A DNA stretch of 47,409 nucleotides from a virus. Each line of letters begins with the position of its first letter. Position 1 is the stretch's first letter. The position numbers were made by a program, and so were the translations under genes. The stretch spans positions 1 to 47,409 of the IMG/VR virus record IMGVR_UViG_3300029981_000017, one strand, 5' to 3'. Of the stretch, positions 42,184 to 47,409 are shown piece by piece. The notes beneath the pieces are model-generated. The model was not told the origin of the DNA. It searched no databases and worked only from the letters and a program-made list of their open reading frames with translations.

Positions 42184-42660
42184 TTATTTTTTAATGGTTA
42201 GAAATTGTTCGTAAATATCAATGAATTGCTGAGCAGCATAGTTTGATTTTTCCCTTGTTTCAAAGCAAAGGCGAGAGCCGACAGTCGTACCCGAGTCACC
42301 GAAGCCGAAAGCCGAGCACGAAAAACCGAAACCGGAAGACAGATTGAAATATGGCCAGTATTTATATTGATCGGAGTTACTCCAGTCTGGAGTCCAGCCC
42401 TGATTAATGGCTTTCACAATGATTTTCATTTTCTCATAAGCGATCGTATCATCGCTTAATCCGATATGACCAAATAGTTCATTAAACTCTTCTTCAGTAG
42501 TTCCGCATTCTTCGCAAGCATCTGCAAAAGTTTTGATATCGGTTAATTCTATTTTTTTGAAGTAGTCAGCTCCAAAAGTTTCGGTTAATACTTTCTGAAA
42601 CCACTCTGGAGCTTCAGGATAAAGCTTTTTTGCTGTTGATTTTTTAAGTGTTAATTCCAT
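42184..42660 (-). CDS. DGR target protein 2 (variable protein)
   Basis: 158 residues. N-terminal helical, acidic region, then GWTPDWSNSDQYKYWPYF, then variable residues 107-132 between SSGFGFS and VGSRLC. The C-terminus is helical (YAAQQFIDIYEQFL). It lies four bases from the start of the other target, in one operon with it. Diversification is stronger here than in target 1 (19 against 15 changes). It is soluble and not part of a recognised tail protein, so it may bind a variable host factor in the cell or be packed in the virion. Confidence 0.9.
   Translation of the reverse strand: MELTLKKSTAKKLYPEAPEWFQKVLTETFGADYFKKIELTDIKTFADACEECGTTEEEFNELFGHIGLSDDTIAYEKMKIIVKAINQGWTPDWSNSDQYKYWPYFNLSSGFGFSCSAFGFGDSGTTVGSRLCFETREKSNYAAQQFIDIYEQFLTIKK
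42265..42343 (-). repeat. DGR variable repeat 2 (VR2)
   Basis: Aligned gap-free to the TR over 79 bases. Nineteen template-A positions differ and no others. It encodes residues 107-132 of the 158-residue target. Confidence 0.95.
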
Positions 42661-42669
42661 GATTTTGAT

Positions 42670-42945
42670 TTATTGATTTTTAAGTGTGATGTATTCGTTC
42701 ATTAATTTGGTGAATGCCGGGTGGTTTTCTCCCGGAATAAGGGTTTTAATGGCCTCCTGGTTACGGTCGAAAAATCTGCGCATTTTTTCATCTGTTTCGT
42801 AAGGAAAGTAATCGAGTTGCTTTTTTAGCTTGCTGCTCGATTGCCTTACCGCTGCCTGATCCGTTCGCTGGTAACCTTTTTGTTCCATTACCTTTTGCAT
42901 GCTGATCAGCTTTTCGATGAACTGGCGGGCTTCCTTGGCGTACAC
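42670..42945 (-). CDS. Small helical early protein upstream of the DGR targets
   Basis: 91 residues, helical and basic (RQFIEKLISMQKVMEQKGYQ, SSKLKKQLDYF). It lies 10 bp before target 2 in the same orientation. Size and helical content allow a remote relation to Avd-type accessory proteins, but Avd features are not clear. Role unknown. Confidence 0.6.
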   Translation of the reverse strand: MYAKEARQFIEKLISMQKVMEQKGYQRTDQAAVRQSSSKLKKQLDYFPYETDEKMRRFFDRNQEAIKTLIPGENHPAFTKLMNEYITLKNQ

Positions 42946-42948
42946 GGC

Positions 42949-43161
42949 TCAATGATTATTGATTATCTCATAAATCATTTGCTCACCAACTTCTCTCGAC
43001 ATCATCTGAACCCTTATTTCGTTAGCTGCAGCTAATATTTGCTGTTCTAGTTCGCGGTCGTCTTTTGCTTCTTCTGCCAGAGTATCGCCAAGGTTTTTAA
43101 TGTCGCCGGTATAGTTAATCGTTCGGCACGATCCGAGTTTGATGTTGATGATTGTACTCAT
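42949..43161 (-). CDS. Small early protein, unknown
   Basis: 70 residues; an N-terminal strand (TIINIKLGSCRTINYTG) then a helix with acidic residues. It overlaps the upstream gene by 4 bp and ends 4 bp before the next. No family recognised. Confidence 0.55.
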   Translation of the reverse strand: MSTIINIKLGSCRTINYTGDIKNLGDTLAEEAKDDRELEQQILAAANEIRVQMMSREVGEQMIYEIINNH

Positions 43162-43529
43162 GATTGAACCTCCCTTTCGAATAAGAATCGCGACTGTTCT
43201 TCGAGCATTTCAATGCCTTTCGATTCGGCATAATAAAGGTTTTTGCCCTGAAGCATCGACTGTTTAATCTCGTCCATCGATCCTTCGCTAAGTCGCCAGT
43301 TGCTTTGAATATAAACAGCTTCGCATTTGCTTAATGCCTGAAGGTTATGTGGGCGCGACGCCTCATATTCCCAATGATCTGGAATACCGATTTTGAATGG
43401 ATTGACCGGAGAAAATCCCATTTCGCGGAGTTTGTTTTCAATCCGTTCGAAGTTTTGTTTGGCTATATCAATCGGCAATCCTTTAATTTGGCCGATGATG
43501 TAAATGTGTACTGGAGTAATTCGGTGCAT
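43158..43529 (-). CDS. DUF4406-like nucleoside 2-deoxyribosyltransferase fold protein
   Basis: 123 residues. The opening HIYIIGQIKGLPIDIAKQNF, then MGFSPVNPFKIG, and a central ALSKCEAVYIQSNWRLSEGS followed by a helix (MDEIKQSML) fit the DUF4406 family, which has the deoxyribosyltransferase fold. Family members often sit in phage early operons and may act on nucleotides, but the activity is unproven. Confidence 0.75.
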   Translation of the reverse strand: MHRITPVHIYIIGQIKGLPIDIAKQNFERIENKLREMGFSPVNPFKIGIPDHWEYEASRPHNLQALSKCEAVYIQSNWRLSEGSMDEIKQSMLQGKNLYYAESKGIEMLEEQSRFLFEREVQS

Positions 43530-43552
43530 ATGGGTAATTTTTGGTTTTTTTT

Positions 43553-43587
43553 GAAAAATGCCCCGGCGCTTGCTCTGTCCGGGGCAG
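43553..43587. terminator. Terminator of the LuxR-type regulator gene
   Basis: TGCCCCGG and CCGGGGCA form a perfect 8-bp stem (43559-43566 with 43579-43586), followed by TTTTT on the minus strand. Confidence 0.85.
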
Positions 43588-43664
43588 TTGATTGCATTTG
43601 CGATTATCGAAAAGAACTCAGGCCATTACCGAGTAGCAGCGGCTAGTACTGCTTTTTCAATCAA

Positions 43665-44225
43665 TTAGATTCCGTAATTAGCTGCTAGAGCCATGAGAGC
43701 TGCCGTATTCGGCACATGAAGTTTTTCCTTTATCTTGTTGACCCGGCTTTTCATTCCGGGAAGCGATACACAAATCATTGATGCGGTGCGTTCCAAACTT
43801 TCTCCTTTTTTGAGCGCTGCAATGGTTTCAATCTCATAATTTTTCAACCCAACACCACAGCTGCACAATCGTCCACGGTGCGGACAATGCAAATCGCTGC
43901 ACATGTTGTTATAAGCATCTGGAGTAAGTTTGTCGTCGACTAGGTCTGGAATACTGTCGAGTCCACCAATTACACACTTGTACCAGCGCTCGAAAACCTC
44001 GCTGTGTTTGGATAAACCCATTTTTGCTAGATAAGCCAACGACTTTTTGTCGGCACTAAATGCTTTCCATACTTGCTGTTGAATGGTTGAAGGCGCTTCG
44101 TGGAAGCGGTAAGTGGTTCCGTGGGCAATAACCCACTTTTCGCCTTCGTGGTAGAAGGCCTCAATTCCTGAGAATATACCTGCAGGAATTGGCGAATTGT
44201 CTGTTTTTGTTACCTTTGTATCCAT
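43665..44225 (-). CDS. LuxR-type helix-turn-helix regulator with Cys cluster
   Basis: 186 residues. The C-terminus (residues 129-186) is a GerE/LuxR-type helix-turn-helix: LKNYEIETIAALKKGESLER, ASMICVSLPGMKSRVNKIKE, LHVPNTAALMALAANYGI. Before it lies a Cys cluster (CSDLHCPHRGRLCSC), perhaps a metal site. It is flanked by terminators, so it is a single-gene transcription unit. It is a candidate activator for later transcription, including the TGTCCTTTC promoters, but no link is shown. Confidence 0.75.
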   Translation of the reverse strand: MDTKVTKTDNSPIPAGIFSGIEAFYHEGEKWVIAHGTTYRFHEAPSTIQQQVWKAFSADKKSLAYLAKMGLSKHSEVFERWYKCVIGGLDSIPDLVDDKLTPDAYNNMCSDLHCPHRGRLCSCGVGLKNYEIETIAALKKGESLERTASMICVSLPGMKSRVNKIKEKLHVPNTAALMALAANYGI

Positions 44226-44242
44226 AATCGATTTGATTTTTA

Positions 44243-44277
44243 AACCCGCTGTAAGTCGTCCAAGATTTGAGCGGGTT
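44243..44277. terminator. Terminator after the ribbon-helix-helix gene
   Basis: AACCCGCT and AGCGGGTT form a perfect 8-bp stem (44243-44250 with 44270-44277) with TTTAAAAA on the minus strand and TTTTGTTTTT on the plus strand. Confidence 0.8.
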
Positions 44278-44283
44278 TTGTTT

Positions 44284-44466
44284 TTACTGAGCTTGAGTAT
44301 CGCGTTCTAGTTTTTCGACTAACGCAATCTTTACCCAAAGCGATAGGTTGGTGTTTTCTTTATCAGCTTGCTCTACCACAAGTCTTTTTAATTCTTTTGG
44401 CACAACGGTATCCAGTCTGGAGTCGTTTTTCTGCCCTATCAATTTCATACTTTCAGTTGTTGTCAT
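44284..44466 (-). CDS. Ribbon-helix-helix-like regulator
   Basis: 60 residues: LDTVVPKELKRLVVEQADKE forms a strand and helix, LSLWVKIALVEKLE the second helix, the CopG/Arc pattern. It is divergent from the Xre-like repressor, across a 117-bp region with an inverted repeat, as in lysis-lysogeny switches. It may be the early regulator opposed to the repressor. Confidence 0.65.
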   Translation of the reverse strand: MTTTESMKLIGQKNDSRLDTVVPKELKRLVVEQADKENTNLSLWVKIALVEKLERDTQAQ

Positions 44467-44475
44467 ATCCGATTT

Positions 44476-44502
44476 AATATTGTAATTTTCTTGTACAATA
44501 TT
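44476..44502. promoter_or_regulatory. Operator candidate in the divergent control region
   Basis: AATATTGTA (44476-44484) and TACAATATT (44494-44502), a perfect inverted repeat with a 9-base spacer, between the divergent regulators. A pair of ACACGCAA direct repeats follows near 44510-44525. Confidence 0.6.
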
Positions 44503-44583
44503 ACGGAACTACACGCAAACACGCAACATCATGCTCATTAAAAACGCACGATTACGCTTATTTATAATTATTCTAAACAAAAC

Positions 44584-44973
44584 ATGCTGAATTACAACAA
44601 AATACATTCAAGTATTAATTCGCAAAGAACTGCGAACAGAGGGATTGCTGAAGCGATTGGAATGCCTGAAAGTACTTTTAGAGATAGATTGAAGAAGCAG
44701 AACTTTACTCCTGACGATATAGAGAAGATTGCAGAATACTTTGGGAAGACAATATCTTATTTTTTTGACCGGGAAGAAATTGAGCAAAAGAAATATCCAA
44801 TTGAAAAGGATAAGCAACAAATTGTGGAGGATCCGGAACCGTGCCGTGATTGTGAAGTTCTACGCGATAAGGTTAAATTGTTAGAAAAAATCAACTTACT
44901 ACAGGAAGAAAAAATAGCACGGTTTGAAGGTGTTGTCGAAAAAAGAGAAGGTGCAACTCGCAATAGTGCATAA
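44584..44973 (+). CDS. Xre-like repressor (candidate prophage repressor)
   Basis: 129 residues. An N-terminal helix-turn-helix (NRGIAEAIGMPESTFRDRL, then FTPDDIEKIAEYFGKTISYF) is followed by an acidic linker and a C-terminal coiled coil (LRDKVKLLEKINLLQEEKIA) that could dimerise it. No peptidase domain is present, so release from lysogeny would not be by self-cleavage; the antirepressor in the 16-17 kb region could be the trigger. It diverges from the leftward early operon and is codirectional with integrase. Confidence 0.75.
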   Translation: MLNYNKIHSSINSQRTANRGIAEAIGMPESTFRDRLKKQNFTPDDIEKIAEYFGKTISYFFDREEIEQKKYPIEKDKQQIVEDPEPCRDCEVLRDKVKLLEKINLLQEEKIARFEGVVEKREGATRNSA

Positions 44974-45079
44974 GCGGGATAAATCGAGTGGTTTGGCGTT
45001 AATTACAATTTCTGAATTGGTATGGTGGTTTGGTGATATCATTACAGTTGTTGAAGTTATTTTTTAGAAAATTTCTCAT

Positions 45080-45472
45080 ATGATAAAGACTATTATTGTA
45101 TTAATTGCCTTGCTTTTACCCATCATTGGTAATGCTCAAGCGTTTAGATCGACCATGTATACCGAATTGAAATCAGAAGCTAAAACGACGATCTATTCGA
45201 CTGACATTATTATTACACCAACGCTTATAACCATTAAAAAGTGGTACAACGGCAAAACTGAAGATGCCAAATTAAAGGTTAACCGTAAAGTCGACCAATT
45301 ATATATGGGGACCATGTGCACTTGGTATTATTGCACCGATGTTAAAAAGGATGAGTTATCGGGAACTTATTACCAAGCGATTTGTGTATATGATAAAATT
45401 GAAAATTCATTCATTTTCGCCTCGTTTGCCGACGAGATAACCATGTATTGGCATAAATTTTACCTAAAATAA
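45080..45472 (+). CDS. Secreted protein, lysogeny-region cargo
   Basis: 130 residues with a signal peptide (MIKTIIVLIALLLPIIGNAQ, cleavage after NAQ or before). The mature part is small, basic, beta-rich with MGTMCTWYYCTDV. It lies 107 bp after the repressor gene, in the segment likely to be expressed in lysogens, where superinfection-exclusion or host-altering genes are common. Function unknown. Confidence 0.65.
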   Translation: MIKTIIVLIALLLPIIGNAQAFRSTMYTELKSEAKTTIYSTDIIITPTLITIKKWYNGKTEDAKLKVNRKVDQLYMGTMCTWYYCTDVKKDELSGTYYQAICVYDKIENSFIFASFADEITMYWHKFYLK

Positions 45473-45477
45473 ACCAA

Positions 45478-45678
45478 ATGGAAGTAAAATATAAAATGAT
45501 TTGCGACGAAAATTGGACTGAGGTTGAAAAGCAAGTTAATGAAGCCATGGGACACTCATTTCGTCCGGTTGGTGCTCCATTCGTATTCACACAAAAGGAT
45601 GATAAAGGCGAAGATCAGCAGCTGATATGCCAAGCAATGATGCATGTAGTTTATTTTCCAAAGCTTAAAACATCATAG
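45478..45678 (+). CDS. DUF1737-like small protein
   Basis: 66 residues: MEVKYKMICDENWTEVEKQV, then GHSFRPVGAPFVF and CQAMMHVVYF match the DUF1737 pattern (KYKVV....VN..I..GW.P.GG...). It is 5 bp after the secreted-protein gene and presumably co-expressed. Confidence 0.7.
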   Translation: MEVKYKMICDENWTEVEKQVNEAMGHSFRPVGAPFVFTQKDDKGEDQQLICQAMMHVVYFPKLKTS

Positions 45679-45690
45679 TTTCAGAATCTC

Positions 45691-45925
45691 GTCGTAGTTA
45701 ATTCGTAGTTCATTGAATTTTTATTGATATCTAATCGATTGACAGATAATCGAATGTGTGGCGTGTGGGTAAGTCTTACCGGGGTCACGTTTTTGCGATT
45801 TACAGAATTATGAATGCTGTCAATTCCTTTATTGACGGCATTTTCAGCGCTTTAGAGTATCAATTATTTCAATGAAAATTCGTAGTTGAAATGTAGTTGT
45901 TAATCATTCGTAGCTAATTCGTAGT
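45691..45925. repeat. TTCGTAGT direct repeats in two clusters (integrase arm-site candidates)
   Basis: Copies at about 45692, 45702, 45879, 45893 (partial), 45907 and 45918. Within clusters the period is about 11 bases. Between the clusters lies TCGATT-gacagat-AATCGA (45735-45753), inverted arms around 7 bases, as in recombinase core sites. The arrangement arm-core-arm just before integrase resembles an attP region, or operator sites for integrase control. Confidence 0.5.
45814..45844 (+). terminator. Hairpin terminator after the DUF1737-like gene
   Basis: ATGC-t-GTCAAT, 6-base loop, ATTGAC-g-GCAT then TTTT. Ends the rightward transcript 135-165 bases after the gene, before integrase. Confidence 0.65.
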
Positions 45926-45931
45926 CCAAAA

Positions 45932-47149
45932 ATGGCAAATATTAAAGTTTACCTCGATCCTAAAAAAGTGAAGAAAAGTGGCGAAGCCAGTATCTTCATC
46001 ACTGTTAACCTCAATTACAAAAAGCTTTTCTTTTTTACGGGAGTAAGTTGCATCCCTGATAAGTTTGATTTGGATAATAGCCGAATCAAGGGTGCATCAA
46101 AAAAAGTGAAGGATGATAACCTGATCATAGATCGTTGTGTGGCATCGCTAAATGATATATTCGTCAGGTACCGATTACAGAATATAGAGATCACACCCGA
46201 CTTGCTGAAGCGTGAGTGGAAGAACCCTGCCAGAAGAATAGATTTCTATGCATTCTTTGAAGAGTCGATTAAAGAGCGTAAAAACGACATTGAAGCGTCG
46301 ACTATTTCGCAACATAAATCGAGCATCGCCAAGCTGAAGGAGTTTAAACCTAAACTTTCGTTTACCGAGATTGATCACGAATTGATTGAGCAGTACCGGC
46401 GTTGGCTAAAAATCAAAAAAGGCAACGATATTAATACAATTTATACCGCACTTAAAAACTTCAAAACATATGTCAACATTGCAAAGCGCAAAGGAGTAAT
46501 CAGTGAATCTCCCTTTGATTCATACGCCATCAGGCACGCCGATACGGAGCGACTGTTTCTGGTTGAACGCGAACTGGAGGCATTGTGGTTAAGATATCTA
46601 AAGGGATGGCATACAGAAGGAAATCAGCGGGTTTTGAGGCACTTCTTATTTATGTGCTTTACCGGACTTCGGATATCGGATTTAAAAACAATTACTATTG
46701 ACAATGTTGTTGGCGACAAACTGGTCTTTTTCCCACTTAAAACCAGAAATTCAAAACGACAGGCCGTTAAAATTCCGTTAAACTATTGGGCAAAACGCCT
46801 GATTGCTGATGAAGGAGCGAAAACAGGACCGTTATTCAACTGTTTGAGCGAGGCTAAAATGAACCTGAAGATTAAAGATATTATTAAGGCAGATAAAATT
46901 TACAAAGACATCAGTCTGCATTGTGCCAGGCATACTTTTGCGACCATTTGGCTGAATAAAACGAAGGATGTGGTTGCTCTGCAGCGGATGCTTGGACATA
47001 GTGATATTTCACAAACAATGATCTATGTGCATATTACTGATGGGATGATAGTTGAAGAGATGAATAACTTCTCGGAGTCGTTATTTAAGGTAAAAACCCC
47101 CGATATAACTCGTATATCGGAGGTTAAACCTAAAATACACCTAAACTAA
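45932..47149 (+). CDS. int: Tyrosine recombinase (phage integrase), full length
   Basis: 405 residues. N-terminal arm-binding domain (1-100), core-binding SAM-like domain (about 100-195) and catalytic domain with Arg247 (TGLRISD), His330 and Arg333 (HCARHTF), His356 (LGHSDIS) and Tyr365 (MIYVHI). Codons 170-186 hold the 49-bp repeat shared with the left end. If that repeat is an attachment site, the N-terminus belongs to the phage and the C-terminus to another element or host. The 3' end overlaps a terminator for the convergent gene. Confidence 0.92.
   Translation: MANIKVYLDPKKVKKSGEASIFITVNLNYKKLFFFTGVSCIPDKFDLDNSRIKGASKKVKDDNLIIDRCVASLNDIFVRYRLQNIEITPDLLKREWKNPARRIDFYAFFEESIKERKNDIEASTISQHKSSIAKLKEFKPKLSFTEIDHELIEQYRRWLKIKKGNDINTIYTALKNFKTYVNIAKRKGVISESPFDSYAIRHADTERLFLVERELEALWLRYLKGWHTEGNQRVLRHFLFMCFTGLRISDLKTITIDNVVGDKLVFFPLKTRNSKRQAVKIPLNYWAKRLIADEGAKTGPLFNCLSEAKMNLKIKDIIKADKIYKDISLHCARHTFATIWLNKTKDVVALQRMLGHSDISQTMIYVHITDGMIVEEMNNFSESLFKVKTPDITRISEVKPKIHLN
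46440..46488. repeat. 49-bp direct repeat, right copy (inside integrase)
   Basis: Identical to bases 1-49, in the same reading frame of the integrase catalytic junction (codons 170-186). Beyond it the two genes differ strongly. Confidence 0.85.
47092..47122 (-). terminator. Terminator of the short convergent gene at the right end
   Basis: CCGATATA and TATATCGG form a perfect 8-bp stem (47100-47107 with 47113-47120), followed on the minus strand by GGGTTTTT. It overlaps the last integrase codons, mirroring the left-end arrangement. Confidence 0.7.
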
Positions 47150-47179
47150 AAAAACCTATTCTATGAAAAAAACCTCTTT

Positions 47180-47386
47180 TTAAACTGGCTTTGGTTTGAT
47201 TGAGATAATAACATCGTTCGCCTCGGCAATGACTTCTTTACCCGCAGCAATTACATCGGCGATACTGTTTTCTTTATAGGTTCCATCGTCTTTTATTGCC
47301 GCTTCGACCGTTCGGAAAAAATTACTGCCACCTATAAATGTTTCGCCGGTTTCTTTAAGAATTACAGCAGCCTTACCTGAGAACAT
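47180..47386 (-). CDS. Small protein, convergent with integrase, unknown
   Basis: 68 residues from ATG at 47386, with Gly/Ala/Val-rich alpha/beta sequence (FIGGSNFFRTVEAAIKDDGT, then AGKEVIAEANDVIISIKPKP). It is followed by a terminator. If the right flank is outside the prophage, this gene belongs to the host or to another phage. No family recognised. Confidence 0.5.
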   Translation of the reverse strand: MFSGKAAVILKETGETFIGGSNFFRTVEAAIKDDGTYKENSIADVIAAGKEVIAEANDVIISIKPKPV

Positions 47387-47409
47387 TTTTATTGTTTTGG
47401 TAATGCCAT

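Noticed and set aside
44974-45079. A small gene between the repressor and the secreted-protein gene
   Set aside because: Only 106 bases with no start codon followed by a frame of useful length.
1-47409. CRISPR array, tRNA or rRNA genes
   Set aside because: No regularly spaced repeat-spacer pattern, cloverleaf or rRNA-like stretch was seen on either strand; short tRNAs cannot be excluded without a program.

Overview
The window is an almost complete genome of a temperate, long-tailed (siphovirus-like) phage of a Bacteroidota host. The host assignment is an inference. It rests on TAnnTTTG -7 promoter boxes, the general lack of strong Shine-Dalgarno sites, moderate AT richness, and protein types (GH108 lysozyme, Bacteroidota-type tyrosine recombinases, a Bacteroidota-type diversity-generating reverse transcriptase). 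No rRNA, tRNA or CRISPR array was seen.

Layout, left to right. (1) Bases 1-788: the C-terminal part of a tyrosine recombinase, open at the window edge. Its first 49 bases are identical to bases 46440-46488 inside the complete integrase at the right end. (2) 850-2606, minus: lysis cassette (candidate unimolecular spanin, holin-like protein, GH108 lysozyme, coiled-coil membrane protein). (3) 2690-3673: a second, intact tyrosine recombinase behind a highly structured leader. (4) 3902-15746, minus: tail spikes (deacetylase-like, Asp-box propeller, LVIVD propeller), tail-tip proteins, tape measure, neck protein. (5) 16444-18546: an inserted regulatory/cargo island with a P22-type antirepressor, a divergent ribbon-helix-helix gene and two exported proteins. 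(6) 18588-33416, minus: neck proteins, portal, large terminase, probable small terminase, ParB-like/methyltransferase fusion, a probable frameshifted coiled-coil gene pair, major capsid protein and S49 prohead protease. (7) 34001-36743: a GTGC-rich repeat zone, a stand-alone DnaA domain-IV protein and a C5 cytosine methyltransferase. (8) 36746-39883: a primase-helicase. (9) 40308-42660: a diversity-generating retroelement (DGR). (10) 42670-45678: small early genes, a LuxR-type regulator, and the divergent ribbon-helix-helix/Xre control region. (11) 45932-47149: integrase, followed by a short convergent gene.

The main result is the DGR. The template repeat (41661-41742) differs from two variable repeats (41853-41934 and 42265-42343) at 15 and 19 sites respectively. 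Every difference lies at a template adenine (T on the strand shown) and none elsewhere. The two targets are tandem, small, apparently cytosolic paralogues next to the replication genes rather than tail fibres. A small gene overlapping the reverse-transcriptase stop codon is a candidate accessory factor.

Other results. Seven late transcription units carry the motif TGTCCTTTC, exactly 19 bases, then a -7 box close to TAnnTTTG; three of these directly follow an intrinsic terminator. The integrase is split across the window ends, which suggests either integration inside an integrase gene (SSV-like) or a chimeric assembly of a circular genome. An A9 slippery run joins two frames. The adenine-type methyltransferase has Tyr in place of the first residue of its DPPY motif.
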